From positions 2,356,001 to 2,420,000 of the forward strand of contig NZ_NXNI01000001.1 of NCBI RefSeq assembly GCF_002494345.1: a stretch of 64,000 nucleotides of DNA, given 5' to 3'. This DNA comes from Natrinema ejinorense. Lineage in GTDB: Archaea; Halobacteriota; Halobacteria; Halobacteriales; Natrialbaceae. The position numbers and the translations under genes were made by a program. Below are positions 33,722-44,102 of this stretch, piece by piece. The notes beneath the pieces were generated by a model that saw only the letters and a program-made list of their open reading frames with translations, did not search any database and was not told the origin of the DNA. Each line of letters opens with the position of its first letter. Position 1 is the first letter of the stretch.

Positions 33722-34480
33722 TTATCCGTCGCCGTCGATCGCGTCCTCTTTGTCCGACTCGAGATACTCGCCGCGAATCACGAGCACCGGATCGACCGTC
33801 CGACGGGCCAGCCGTTCGGCCCGGTCGCGAAAGACGAACCGACGGATCGACGGTCGGCTTTCGCCCGCGACGAGGAGGTCGTGGTCGGTCGCTGCCTCGA
33901 GAATGGCGGCCGTGGGCGAGTCGTCGACGACGACCGAGCTGTCGATTCGACTCGCATCGACGCCCGCAGCGACCAGTTCCGACCGTGCCGTCTCGAGGAG
34001 TTCGACTCCCCCGTCACGCTCTGCCTCGTCCGAGACGACGTGAAACAGCGTGAGCTCGAGGGCCGTGTCGGTGAGGATCGTTCCGAGCAGTCCCGCGATG
34101 TGTTCGACGTTGACGTCGCTACGTATCGCGACGAGTACCGTCTCGAGGACGGGTGCCGGATTGAGCACCAGGACGGCGTCACAGGATTCGTCGACGGCGA
34201 CGCGTTCGAACGTCTTCAGCCGGTCGTGGGTGAACGCCGATCGCGACGTGACGTCACAGCCGGCGTCTTCGAACACCGTCCGGAGTTCCGCGAGTTCCGC
34301 TTGCACGCGGTCGCCGTACTGTTCGCGTGCCTGATCGGGCCCGGTCTGGTCGGGCACCTCGCGATAGCCGAGCAAGACGACCGGAATCGATGCGAACGCG
34401 TCGACGATCGTTCGTGGCACGCTCTGGCCCTCGAGAACGTCGACTGGAACCAAGACGCGGTGGTCTCGATGTGCTGACAT
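33722..34480 (-). CDS. Universal stress protein, tandem Usp-like domains (paralogue)
   Basis: 252 residues, ATG 34478-34480. It aligns along its whole length with the Usp at 31700-32407, including RVLVPVDVLEGQS at the start and DHDLLVAGESRPSIRRFVFRDRAERLARRTVDPVLVIRGE at the end. The duplicated pair flank an MFS carrier, and each may partner a nearby membrane protein. Direction is the same as the MFS gene, 135 bp upstream of it. Confidence 0.8.
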   Translation of the reverse strand: MSAHRDHRVLVPVDVLEGQSVPRTIVDAFASIPVVLLGYREVPDQTGPDQAREQYGDRVQAELAELRTVFEDAGCDVTSRSAFTHDRLKTFERVAVDESCDAVLVLNPAPVLETVLVAIRSDVNVEHIAGLLGTILTDTALELTLFHVVSDEAERDGGVELLETARSELVAAGVDASRIDSSVVVDDSPTAAILEAATDHDLLVAGESRPSIRRFVFRDRAERLARRTVDPVLVIRGEYLESDKEDAIDGDG

Positions 34481-34587
34481 CGTTCGGGTTCCATCCCTCT
34501 ACCACGGTGAGCATAATAGATCCCGTGCCGGCGACACCGTCTCGAGAACCGGGAGCTATAGTAGTTGCCGGCAGGATATCCCGGGAC

Positions 34588-34911
34588 ATGGTCGAGAGCC
34601 CGTTCGACGTAACGATCGAGGTCGGCGACGTGATCGACGCCGAACCGTTCCCCGAAGCGGAGAAACCCGAGATGACCAAACTGTGGATCGACCTCGGCGA
34701 CGAGGAGATCCAGTCCGCCGGCCAACTGGCCCACCACTACGACGCCGACGACCTCGTCGGTCGCCAGGTGCTGTGTGCGACGAACCTCGGTTCGGTGCGG
34801 ATCGCTGGCTTCAAATCCGAGGCGCTGACCGTCGGCGTCCCCAGCGAGGAGGGGTATCCGGTGTTAGTGTCGCCGGACGAAGACGTGCCCCTCGGCGCGC
34901 TGTTGTACTGA
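34588..34911 (+). CDS. tRNA-binding-domain protein (CsaA/EMAPII type)
   Basis: 107 residues. The OB-fold of the tRNA-binding family is clear: FDVTIEVGDVIDAEPFPEAEKPEMTKLWIDLGDEEIQSAGQL, then CATNLGSVRIAGFKSEALTVG, ending VPLGALLY. Members bind tRNA or act as export chaperones in bacteria. The start is ATG 34588, about 29 bp after GCTATAGT (34555-34562). Confidence 0.9.
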   Translation: MVESPFDVTIEVGDVIDAEPFPEAEKPEMTKLWIDLGDEEIQSAGQLAHHYDADDLVGRQVLCATNLGSVRIAGFKSEALTVGVPSEEGYPVLVSPDEDVPLGALLY

Positions 34912-35028
34912 CCGGGACTCCCCTTCGGGCGTACCGGGAACTGAACCTGATGGGGTCGCCGGTCGCCGACCGACCACTTTCACCGCGGATCCCGCAGGGT
35001 TTTTGCAGTGGAAGCAGAGTCTCCGACT

Positions 35029-37710
35029 ATGACCGAGGCGACGGGTATCGTCGGAGAGTTCTTCTCCCTGAAAGAGGGAACCGACGCCGACTTATTGGCG
35101 ATGCAGTGTGGCGATTTCTACGAGTTCTTCGGCGACGATGCCGAAACCGTCAGCGACGAGCTCGATCTCAAAGTCTCCCAGAAGTCCTCGCACGGGTCGT
35201 CCTACCCCATGGCTGGCGTGCCGATCGACGATCTCACGCCGTATCTCAAGGCCTTAGTCGAGCGCGGCTATCGCGTCGCCGTCGCCGACCAGTACGAGAC
35301 CGATTCCGGGCATGCACGGGAGATCGTCCGCGTCGTGACGCCGGGCACCCTGCTCGAGACGACCGACGCCGACGCCCAGTACCTCGCGGCGATCGTCGAC
35401 GGCGGCTCGAGCGAGACCGAGGACGCGTACGGGCTCGCGTTCGCCGACGTGACGACTGGGCGATTCCTCGTCGCGGACGCGACGGACGCCGACGACGCGC
35501 TAACGGAACTGTACCGGTTCGATCCGGTCGAAATCCTGCCGGGACCGGACGTCCGAACCGACGACGAACTGCTGGGGACGATCCGGGAGCGGGTCGACGC
35601 GGCGCTCACCCTTCACGAGACGGAATCGTTCGCGCCCAAGCGCGCCGATCACGCCGTTCGCGAGCAGTTCGGCACCGAGACCGTCGACCGGCTAACGGTC
35701 GGGGAGCCCACGGTCGCAGCGGCCGGCGCGATCCTCTCCTACGTCGACGAGACCGGTGCGGGCGTGCTCGCCTCGATGACCCGGATTCAGGCCCATCACG
35801 GCGACGACCACGTCACGCTGGACGCGACCACCCAGCGCAACCTCGAACTCACCGAGACCATGCAGGGCAAGCGCGAGGGATCGTTGTTCGCGACGATCGA
35901 TCACACCGAAACCAGCGCCGGTGGCCGCCTGCTGAAGGAGTGGCTCCAGCGGCCGCGGCGCTCGCTCGAGCGCCTCGAGGACCGTCAGGAGAGCGTCGCC
36001 GCGCTCTCGACGGCAGCGCTCGCCCGCGACGAGATACAGGACACGCTCGACGAGGCATACGACCTCGCGCGGCTCGCCTCGAAGGCGACCCACGGCAGCG
36101 CGGACGCGCGGAACTTGCTCGCCGTTCAGGAGACGCTGGCGGTCCTGCCCGCGGTGGCCGATATCGTCGCATCGAACCCGGAGCTTGCCGACTCACCCCT
36201 CTCGGAGATCGTCGATCGGCCGGATCGGGATCTCGCACGGGAGTTGCGGGAAACCCTCGAGGAGGCGATCGCCGACGAGCCGCCATCGACGGTGACGCAG
36301 GGGGAACTCCTCCAGTACGGCTACGACGACGAACTCGACGAGGTGATCGACCGTCACGAGGAAGTCAAAGAGTGGCTCGGTAGCCTCGCCGAGCGCGAGA
36401 AAGCGCAGTACGGGCTCTCCCACGTCACCGTCGACCGGAACAAAACTGACGGGTACTACATCCAGGTCGGCAAGTCCGCCGCCGACGGCGTTCCCGACCA
36501 CTACGAGGAGATCAAGACGCTCAAAAACTCCAAGCGGTTTACCACCGACGAACTCGAGGAGAAAGAACGGGAGATCCTCCGGCTCGAGGAACGCCGCGGC
36601 GAACTCGAGTACGAACTCTTCGTGGAGCTTCGCGAGGCGGTCGCCGCGCGAGCCGAACTGCTCCAGGACGTCGGGCGGGCGCTGGCAACGGTCGACGCAC
36701 TGGCCAGTCTGGCGACCCACGCGGCCGAAAACCGCTGGGTTCAGCCCGCCCTGCATCGGGGTGATCGACTCGAGATCGAGCAGGGTCGGCATCCGGTCGT
36801 CGAGCAGACGACGGAGTTCGTTCCCAACGACGTGCGACTGGACGAGGATCGGGGCTTTCTGGTCGTCACTGGGCCCAACATGTCCGGGAAGTCGACGTAC
36901 ATGCGACAGGTCGCTTGCATCGTGTTACTCGCCCAGATCGGGAGCTTCGTCCCGGCGGAGGCGGCCGAAATCTCCCTCGTCGACGGCATCTTCACGCGGG
37001 TCGGCGCGCTGGACGAACTCGCACAGGGCCGGTCGACGTTCATGGTCGAGATGAGCGAACTCTCGAACATCCTCCACACCGCGACCGAGGAGTCGCTGGT
37101 CATCCTCGACGAGGTCGGCCGCGGAACTGCGACGTACGATGGGATCTCGATCGCGTGGGCGGCGACCGAGTACCTTCACAACGAGGTCCAGGCGAAAACG
37201 CTCTTCGCGACACACTACCACGAACTGACGGGGCTCGCCGAGACGCTCCCTCGCGTCGCCAACGTCCACATCGCGGCCGACGAGCGGGACGGTGAGGTGA
37301 CGTTCCTCCGTACCGTCCGGGATGGGCCGACGGATCGAAGTTACGGGATCCACGTGGCCGACCTCGCCGGCGTTCCGGCTCCCGTCGTCGACCGCTCGCG
37401 GGACGTCCTGGAGCGCCTGCGCGAGGAAAAGGCCATCGAGGCCAAAGGCGGGGGCTCGAGCGAGCCCGTTCAGGCGGTCTTCGATCTGGGGAGCGGGACG
37501 ATGCAGACCCAGGGGCAAGCCGAGGGGCAGTCACAGAGGCAGGCGGCATCGACCGACGGCGGTCCCACGGAGGCCGGATCCGAGGGACAGCCGATCGATC
37601 CCGCCACCGAGGCGGTCCTCGAGGAGTTCGAGTCGATCGACGTCAACGCGACGCCACCCATCGAACTCGTCTCGAAGGTCCAGGAGCTACAGAACCGACT
37701 CGAGGAGTAG
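35029..37710 (+). CDS. mutS: DNA mismatch repair protein MutS
   Basis: 893 residues from ATG 35029 (a GTG at 35008 would add 7 residues). It recognises mispairs and starts mismatch repair with MutL. The N-terminal domain has MQCGDFYEFFGDDA with the mismatch-binding Phe-x-Glu motif. Walker A TGPNMSGKST starts at about residue 614 and the Walker B/signature VILDEVGRGTATYDG and FATHYHELTGL follow. A Gln/Ser/Gly-rich hinge precedes the C-terminal helices. MutL lies two genes downstream on the same strand, with a kinase and an SDR between. Confidence 0.97.
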   Translation: MTEATGIVGEFFSLKEGTDADLLAMQCGDFYEFFGDDAETVSDELDLKVSQKSSHGSSYPMAGVPIDDLTPYLKALVERGYRVAVADQYETDSGHAREIVRVVTPGTLLETTDADAQYLAAIVDGGSSETEDAYGLAFADVTTGRFLVADATDADDALTELYRFDPVEILPGPDVRTDDELLGTIRERVDAALTLHETESFAPKRADHAVREQFGTETVDRLTVGEPTVAAAGAILSYVDETGAGVLASMTRIQAHHGDDHVTLDATTQRNLELTETMQGKREGSLFATIDHTETSAGGRLLKEWLQRPRRSLERLEDRQESVAALSTAALARDEIQDTLDEAYDLARLASKATHGSADARNLLAVQETLAVLPAVADIVASNPELADSPLSEIVDRPDRDLARELRETLEEAIADEPPSTVTQGELLQYGYDDELDEVIDRHEEVKEWLGSLAEREKAQYGLSHVTVDRNKTDGYYIQVGKSAADGVPDHYEEIKTLKNSKRFTTDELEEKEREILRLEERRGELEYELFVELREAVAARAELLQDVGRALATVDALASLATHAAENRWVQPALHRGDRLEIEQGRHPVVEQTTEFVPNDVRLDEDRGFLVVTGPNMSGKSTYMRQVACIVLLAQIGSFVPAEAAEISLVDGIFTRVGALDELAQGRSTFMVEMSELSNILHTATEESLVILDEVGRGTATYDGISIAWAATEYLHNEVQAKTLFATHYHELTGLAETLPRVANVHIAADERDGEVTFLRTVRDGPTDRSYGIHVADLAGVPAPVVDRSRDVLERLREEKAIEAKGGGSSEPVQAVFDLGSGTMQTQGQAEGQSQRQAASTDGGPTEAGSEGQPIDPATEAVLEEFESIDVNATPPIELVSKVQELQNRLEE

Positions 37711-37801
37711 CGCCCTCGAAGCGTCGCGTTCGGGGACGCGAAACCCGATCCGGACCGACCCGAAGTTTCTTTCGATCCGATACGAAACATGGTATGACTC
37801 G

Positions 37802-39370
37802 ATGACAGTCGAGAACGAGGGCGGCGACCGGCAGCGGGACCGCCGCCACCACGAGGCGGTCCTCGAACTCATGCGAGAGGAGACTGTCGTCGACGGCGAC
37901 TTCGACGATGCAGTGCGCTCGATTACGGAAACGGCCGTCCGAACCGTCGACTGCACGCGCGCCAGTATCTGGCTCTTCGACGGCGATCACGTCCGCTGTG
38001 TCGATCGGTACGACGGACGCACGGACGAGCACGCTGCCGGGACCGAACTAACCGCAGCCGACTATCCCGCGTACTTCGAGGCGCTCCGAACGCATCGGTC
38101 CATCAGTGCCGTCGACGCCCGGTCGGATCCGCGAACGCGGGAACTGACGGCGGCGTATCTCGAGCCAGCGGGGATCGACTCGCTGCTAGACGCGACGGTC
38201 CGGGCCGACGGCGACGTGATCGGCATGGTCTGTCACGAACAGGTGGGACGGACTCGCGAGTGGAGCGACGCCGAAATCCGGTTCGCCGGTGACGTGGCAG
38301 ACGTCGTGCACCGCGCCCTTCGGAACCACCGCCGCGCCGAACGGCGACGGGAACTCGAGTTGAAGAACCGAGCGATCGACGAGGCCCCGATCGGGATCAC
38401 CCTCAGTGCGCCCGACGACGATAATCCCCTCATTTACGCGAACGAACAGTTCGAACAGCTCACCGGCTACGCGCGCGAAGACGCTTTCGGGCGAAACTGC
38501 CGGTTCCTGCAGGGGCCTCGAACCGAACCCGAACCGCTCGCGGAGATGCGGGCGGCCATCGACGCCGAGCGGCCGTGTACGGTCGAACTCCGCAACTACC
38601 GCAAGGACGGGAGCGAATTCTGGAACCGGGTTACCATCGCCCCGGTTGCGAACGACGACGGCGACGTGATGAATTACGTCGGCTTCCAGCAGGACGTCAC
38701 CGACCGCAAGGAAGCGACCCGGCAACTCCGGGTGTTGCACCGGGTCTTACGTCACAACCTCTCCAATCAACTGAACATCGTCCGGGGCACTGCCGAACAG
38801 CTCCTCGAGGGGGCGACCGACGCCGAGACCGCCGCGGAAACGATCATCGAGGAGACGGACCACTTGCTGGGAATCACGGACAAGCATCGATCGATCGTTC
38901 GCCTCTTGAGCGACCGTCCGTCCCCGGGCCCGATCGAGATCGAGTCGCTGTGCCGTCGAGTGATTCGAACCGTCGCGACGGAGTATCCCGACGCCGAGAT
39001 CACGCTCGAGGGAGAGTCCGCCGTGACCGTCTCAGCGATCCCGGCCCTCGAAACGGCGATTCGAGAACTCGTCGAGAACGGACTCGCCCACGGCGAGCGA
39101 TCGCAACCGGTCGTCGTGCTTCGCGTCGACCGTCGGCCCGAGACCGTCCGGATACGAATCACCGACGACGGCCCCGGCCTTCCCGCGGAGGAAGCGCGGA
39201 TTCTTACCGGCGATCAGGCTGTCGAACCCCTCTACCACGGCCTCGGAATGGGGCTCTGGCTCGTGTACTGGATCGCGACGCTCTCACGGGGCACGATCAC
39301 CGTCGAGGAGACCGGTTCGAACGGAACGACGATCTGCCTCGAAGTACCGCGCGCCGACGCCAGCGGCTAA
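37802..39370 (+). CDS. LOV-domain histidine kinase
   Basis: 522 residues from ATG 37802. A GAF-like domain occupies about 30-175 and a PAS/LOV domain about 185-300, containing GRNCRFLQG with the flavin-attacking Cys at residue 233. The kinase core follows: H-box VLRHNLSNQL (His about 318), N-box ELVENGLAHG, G1 DDGPGLP and G2 GLGMGLWLV. The LOV Cys makes blue-light sensing likely. It lies 91 bp after mutS and upstream of an SDR and mutL, all on the same strand. No receiver domain or response regulator is adjacent. Confidence 0.88.
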   Translation: MTVENEGGDRQRDRRHHEAVLELMREETVVDGDFDDAVRSITETAVRTVDCTRASIWLFDGDHVRCVDRYDGRTDEHAAGTELTAADYPAYFEALRTHRSISAVDARSDPRTRELTAAYLEPAGIDSLLDATVRADGDVIGMVCHEQVGRTREWSDAEIRFAGDVADVVHRALRNHRRAERRRELELKNRAIDEAPIGITLSAPDDDNPLIYANEQFEQLTGYAREDAFGRNCRFLQGPRTEPEPLAEMRAAIDAERPCTVELRNYRKDGSEFWNRVTIAPVANDDGDVMNYVGFQQDVTDRKEATRQLRVLHRVLRHNLSNQLNIVRGTAEQLLEGATDAETAAETIIEETDHLLGITDKHRSIVRLLSDRPSPGPIEIESLCRRVIRTVATEYPDAEITLEGESAVTVSAIPALETAIRELVENGLAHGERSQPVVVLRVDRRPETVRIRITDDGPGLPAEEARILTGDQAVEPLYHGLGMGLWLVYWIATLSRGTITVEETGSNGTTICLEVPRADASG

Positions 39371-39538
39371 CCGAGATGGCGGACGGTCCCCGAGCCACCG
39401 AACCGCTACGGAGCGACGCAGTGTGAGTCAGTCATTATATTTCGAACCGCGACGGTACTCGATCGGGTCGCGTGATCGGCCGACGGCTGACGTGTTGGAT
39501 CGATACAACTATGGGCTGGTAGGGGACCAGTTAGCACG

Positions 39539-40339
39539 ATGCACGAAGCAACGTTCGACGTGGCAGGGAAGACCGCCATCGTCACCGGTGCGAGCCAGGG
39601 AATCGGCCAATCGATCGCGGAAACACTCGCGGCAAGCGGGGCGAACGTCGCGATCTGCTCGCGATCGATGGATCGCGTGGGACCGGTCGCCGAGGGGATC
39701 AACGAGGCCGCGGACGCTGGCGACGCGCTCGCCGTCGAGTGCAACGTCCGCGAGCGCGAGCAGGTCCAGACCCTCGTCGACGAGACGGTCGAGGAGTTCG
39801 GCGACGTCGACATCCTCGTGAACAACGCCGGCGGGGAGTTCGTCGCGCCCTTCGAGGACATCTCCGCGAACGGCTGGAAGACCATCGTCGACCTCAACCT
39901 CAACAGCACCGTCCACTGTACGCAACTCGCCGGCGAGGTCATGCGCGAGGGCGACGGCGGGGTCATCATCAACCTCTCGTCGGTCAACGGACAACACGCC
40001 GCGCCCGGCGAGAGCCACTACGGCGCGTCCAAGGCCGCGATCATCCGACTGACCGAGACGCTCGCCACGGAATGGGCCGAAGACGGCATCCGCGTCAACT
40101 GTATCGCGCCCGGTCTCATCCAGACGCCCGGCGTCGCCGAGACGCTCGGCATCGACAGCGAGGACATGCCGCCCCGCGAGGAGACCGACCGCCGTATCGG
40201 CCACGGCGAGGAGATCGCCGACGTCGCACAGTTCCTCGCCAGCCCCGCCGCCTCCTTCATGAACGGCGAGACCGTGACGGTGAAAGGCGTGCCCCGCGCC
40301 GGCAACTCGATGTCGCAGGATCTGGGGCTGCAGGACTGA
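39539..40339 (+). CDS. Short-chain dehydrogenase/reductase (SDR)
   Basis: 266 residues with all standard motifs: TGASQGIGQ, NNAGGEF, Ser in NLSSVNG, and YGASK. It resembles the gluconate/3-oxoacyl reductase groups but the substrate is not set by sequence. The start is ATG 39539. It sits between the LOV kinase and mutL, and there is no clear link to either. Confidence 0.88.
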   Translation: MHEATFDVAGKTAIVTGASQGIGQSIAETLAASGANVAICSRSMDRVGPVAEGINEAADAGDALAVECNVREREQVQTLVDETVEEFGDVDILVNNAGGEFVAPFEDISANGWKTIVDLNLNSTVHCTQLAGEVMREGDGGVIINLSSVNGQHAAPGESHYGASKAAIIRLTETLATEWAEDGIRVNCIAPGLIQTPGVAETLGIDSEDMPPREETDRRIGHGEEIADVAQFLASPAASFMNGETVTVKGVPRAGNSMSQDLGLQD

Positions 40340-40530
40340 GACGGTCTGCCGTCACTGGCTCCCGGCACACCCCTCGGCGGGTCGCGGCTGGGCCGGCACT
40401 GACAGGAGTCCGTCTGCCGACGGCTCGAGTCGAACCGACCGGGACGTAAGACCTAACCACCCGCCTTCTGTACGAGTAGGCACCACGTTCGGCGCGTCGG
40501 ACCCACCGCGTTACCGACGCCACCTCCACT

Positions 40531-42753
40531 ATGAGCGACGAGAGTACCCCATCCAAGCACGACACCGACATCCACCAGTTAGACGAAGCCACCGTCGCCC
40601 GCATCGCCGCCGGCGAGGTCGTCGAGCGACCCGCCAGCGCGGTGAAGGAACTCGTCGAGAACAGCCTCGATGCCGACGCCGATAGCGTCGACGTCACCGT
40701 CGAGGAAGGCGGTACCGAGCTGATTCGCGTCGCCGACGACGGGGAGGGCATGTCCGAGGCGGACCTCCGGGCAGCCGTCCGCGAGCACACGACCAGCAAG
40801 ATCGAAGGGCTCGAGGACCTCGAGTCGGGCGTCGCGACGCTGGGATTCCGCGGTGAGGCGTTGCACACCATCGGCTCGGTCTCGCGGCTGACCATCCGCT
40901 CGCGACCCCGCGAGAGCGAGGGCGCGGGGACGGAACTCGTCTACGAGGGCGGCGACGTGACGAGCGTCGAGCCGACGGGCTGTCCCGAGGGAACGACGGT
41001 CGAGATCGAGGAGCTGTTCTACAATACCCCCGCTCGCCGGAAGTTCCTCAAGACGACCGCGACGGAGTTTTCCCACGTCAACCGCGTCGTCACGCGTTAC
41101 GCGCTCGCGAACCCGGACGTGGCGGTCACGCTGACCCACGACGGCCGCGAGGTGTTTTCGACGACGGGCCAAGGCGACCTGCAGGCCGCCGTCCTGGCCG
41201 TCTACGGCCGCGAAGTGGCCTCGGCGATGATCCCCGTCGACGCCGACGGCGACGACCTCCCGCCGGGACCCCTCGAGTCCGTCTCCGGCCTCGTTTCCCA
41301 CCCGGAGACGAACCGCTCGAGTCGGGACTACCTCGCGACCTACGTCAACGGCCGTGCCGTCACGGCCGACGCCGTCCGCGAGGGAATCATGGGGGCTTAC
41401 GGGACGCAACTGGGCGGCGACCGCTACCCCTTCGTGTCGCTCTTCCTCGAGGTCCCCGGCGACGCGGTCGACGTGAACGTCCACCCGCGCAAGCGGGAGG
41501 TCCGCTTCGACGACGACGACGCGGTCCGCCGGCAGGTCGACGCCGCGGTCGAGAGCGCCCTGCTCGAGCACGGCCTCCTCCGGTCTCGCGCCCCCCGCGG
41601 TCGATCGGCACCGGGCGAGGCGCGAGTCGAACCCGGAACTCGCGGGGCCGATTCACCCGACTCGGAGCCGACCACGCTCGAGCGCAGCGCCGGCCCCACA
41701 TCGCCCGCCGACGGATCGGCCGACGGCGACCGCGAGACCGGATCCGGGACCTCGGCGTCGACCGCCGGAGCGGACGCCGAACCGCCGACAACCGACCCCG
41801 CGAGCGGGGGTGGAAACGGCGACTCGAGCGGGGAGACGGAACCCGACCCAAGCAGCTCGGACACCGCCGTGGCTGATCGGTCCGCGGATCAACGCCCGCG
41901 CTCGACTAGCCAGAACGAGGGATCGACGACCGCGACGGAACCGAATGCAGCGACGGGCTCCGAGACGAGTGGCCGTTCCGCGGCCGGGTCGCCGGGGACG
42001 GGTTCGGCTCCACCGGCATCGGGTCGGGACCACGACTCGACGGCGGAGCCAAATCGCGATCTCGACCCCGGACGCAAGTTCGACGCGGCCACCGAACAGC
42101 GGACGCTGACCGGCGAGGCCGCGACGGGCGAGCGATCCGAGTTCGAGTCGCTGCCCTCGCTTCGGGTGCTGGGCCAGCTCCGCGACACCTATCTGGTCTG
42201 TGAGACACCCGACGGACTCGTCCTGATCGACCAGCACGCCGCCGACGAGCGGGTCAACTACGAGCGCTTGCAGGATGCTTTCGCGGACGATCCGAGCGCG
42301 CAGGCGCTCGCAGCGCCCGTCGAACTCGAGTTGACGGCGGCCGAAGCCGAAGCGTTCGAACAGTACAGCGAGGCGCTCTCGCGACTGGGGTTCTACGCCG
42401 ATCGGGTCGACGACCGCACGGTCGCCGTGACGACCGTCCCCGCGGTGCTCGAGGCGACCCTCGAGCCCGACCGGCTGCGGGACGTGCTGGCCTCGTTCGT
42501 CGCCGGCGACCGCGAGGCGGGGGCCGAAACGGTCGACGCGCTGGCCGACGAGTTCCTCGGCGATCTGGCCTGCTACCCGTCGATCACCGGAAACACGTCG
42601 CTGACGGAGGGATCGGTCGTCGACCTGCTGGCGGCGCTAGACGACTGTGAGAATCCCTATTCCTGTCCACACGGCCGGCCGGTGATCGTCCAGTTCGACG
42701 AGAGCGAAATCGAAGATCGATTCGAGCGCGACTACCCTGGTCACGGCGGCTAG
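40531..42753 (+). CDS. mutL: DNA mismatch repair protein MutL
   Basis: 740 residues. The GHKL ATPase head is intact: IAAGEVVERPASAVKELVENSLDA, ADDGEGM, and LGFRGEAL. A low-complexity linker of about 190 residues spans roughly 345-535. The C-terminal dimer domain has the endonuclease motif DQHAADERVNYERL (D567) and CPHGRPV (Cys 712), as in endonuclease-type MutL proteins of organisms without MutH. Therefore it probably nicks the strand itself. Confidence 0.97.
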   Translation: MSDESTPSKHDTDIHQLDEATVARIAAGEVVERPASAVKELVENSLDADADSVDVTVEEGGTELIRVADDGEGMSEADLRAAVREHTTSKIEGLEDLESGVATLGFRGEALHTIGSVSRLTIRSRPRESEGAGTELVYEGGDVTSVEPTGCPEGTTVEIEELFYNTPARRKFLKTTATEFSHVNRVVTRYALANPDVAVTLTHDGREVFSTTGQGDLQAAVLAVYGREVASAMIPVDADGDDLPPGPLESVSGLVSHPETNRSSRDYLATYVNGRAVTADAVREGIMGAYGTQLGGDRYPFVSLFLEVPGDAVDVNVHPRKREVRFDDDDAVRRQVDAAVESALLEHGLLRSRAPRGRSAPGEARVEPGTRGADSPDSEPTTLERSAGPTSPADGSADGDRETGSGTSASTAGADAEPPTTDPASGGGNGDSSGETEPDPSSSDTAVADRSADQRPRSTSQNEGSTTATEPNAATGSETSGRSAAGSPGTGSAPPASGRDHDSTAEPNRDLDPGRKFDAATEQRTLTGEAATGERSEFESLPSLRVLGQLRDTYLVCETPDGLVLIDQHAADERVNYERLQDAFADDPSAQALAAPVELELTAAEAEAFEQYSEALSRLGFYADRVDDRTVAVTTVPAVLEATLEPDRLRDVLASFVAGDREAGAETVDALADEFLGDLACYPSITGNTSLTEGSVVDLLAALDDCENPYSCPHGRPVIVQFDESEIEDRFERDYPGHGG

Positions 42754-42779
42754 ACCTCACGACCGCTCCCGTCTGCTCC

Positions 42780-44102
42780 TCACTCGCCGCTTGCTCCCTC
42801 GAGGGCCGGATCGTCGGCCTCGGCGGTCGTTCGGCGGCGGTGTCTGTACAGCCAGACGGTACAACAGAAGGCGATTGCGCCGGCGACGGTGGCGATTCCG
42901 AACGCGATCCGGTAGCCGGTCTCCGTGTAGACCCGGACGCCGCCGACGAGGTCGCCGGTCCAGTAGGCGTCGAGCACCCGCCCCATCAAGGTCGGGAAGA
43001 TCGCCGCACCGGTAAAGGCCGCGGCGTTTGCCGCCCCCGTCGAAATACCGCTCGCGCTGCTGGGGTGGCGTTCCTGTACGACCGAGTACCCCAGCACGAA
43101 CGTGCCGAGCATGATCCCCGCGATCAGAAACACCGCGCCGACGACCGGCAGCGGCGGGTTCCCGACCACCGCGAGCAGGGCGAGACAGGCGGTGTAACAG
43201 ACCCCGCCGACGACCATCAGTTCGATCCGGCGCTCGAGGCGGTCGGCCAGCCAGCCGATGGCCGGCGGGCCGATCATCAGCCCGAGGCCGCCCAACAGGG
43301 TCAGCGTGGAGGCCCTGGTCACCGTCACGTCGTAGGTCTGGACGACGTAGGGCACGCCCCACAGCCCGAACAGGGTGATGTTCACCCCAGTCGCACAGAA
43401 CAGCATGGCGCTGACGACCCAGAGCCAGCGGTCCCGGAGGACGGTGGCGAGAGAGGATTTGAGCTGGGCGTTCGTCAGGACCTCCTGTCCGGGGACGCCC
43501 TCGAGCGGCTCGAAGCCGGCGGCGCTCGGGGAGTTCCGGACGAGTGCGAACGCGACGACGGTCACCGCGAGGCCGAGGACACCGAGTCCGGCGACCGTCG
43601 ATCGCCAGCCGAACCGCCCGACTGCGAGCGCGAGCGGCGTCGTCGCGAAGACGCCGCCGAAGCCGGCGACGGCGAAGGTCGCGCCGCTCATCGTCGCAAA
43701 CTCGTCGGTCCGATACCAGTTCGCACAGAACCGGAGGACGCAGACGAAGATCACGCTCCCGCCGAGGCCGATCAGCCCGCGGGCCAGCGTCGCCGCGAGA
43801 TACCCCTCCGCGAACGAGAACCAGACGACGCCGACGTTCATCACGACCGCCCCGGCGGTGGCCGTCAGCCGGGGGCCGATCCGGTCGGCCAGCAGGCCGG
43901 ACGGGATCTGCATCGCCGCGTAGACCCAGAAGAAGACGGCGTGGAGCGTGCCCAGTTGTGTCCCGGTCGTGCCGAATGCGGCCATCAGATCCTCCGAGAG
44001 GACCGCCGTCGAGAGTCGACTGACGTTGACCAACAGGAAGAGAACCCCCAGTATCGCCCACAGGAGCCACCGACGCCGGAGCGGATCGTGCCAGAGTCGC
44101 AT
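42780..44102 (-). CDS. MFS transporter
   Basis: 440 residues from ATG 44100-44102 with 12 hydrophobic helices. MFS loop motifs GLLADRIGPRLTA (about 65-77) and GWLADRLERRIELM are present. It ends in a basic and acidic tail. It converges with mutL (26 bp between stop codons). The substrate cannot be told. A longer frame continues upstream but has a low-quality composition. Confidence 0.85.
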   Translation of the reverse strand: MRLWHDPLRRRWLLWAILGVLFLLVNVSRLSTAVLSEDLMAAFGTTGTQLGTLHAVFFWVYAAMQIPSGLLADRIGPRLTATAGAVVMNVGVVWFSFAEGYLAATLARGLIGLGGSVIFVCVLRFCANWYRTDEFATMSGATFAVAGFGGVFATTPLALAVGRFGWRSTVAGLGVLGLAVTVVAFALVRNSPSAAGFEPLEGVPGQEVLTNAQLKSSLATVLRDRWLWVVSAMLFCATGVNITLFGLWGVPYVVQTYDVTVTRASTLTLLGGLGLMIGPPAIGWLADRLERRIELMVVGGVCYTACLALLAVVGNPPLPVVGAVFLIAGIMLGTFVLGYSVVQERHPSSASGISTGAANAAAFTGAAIFPTLMGRVLDAYWTGDLVGGVRVYTETGYRIAFGIATVAGAIAFCCTVWLYRHRRRTTAEADDPALEGASGE

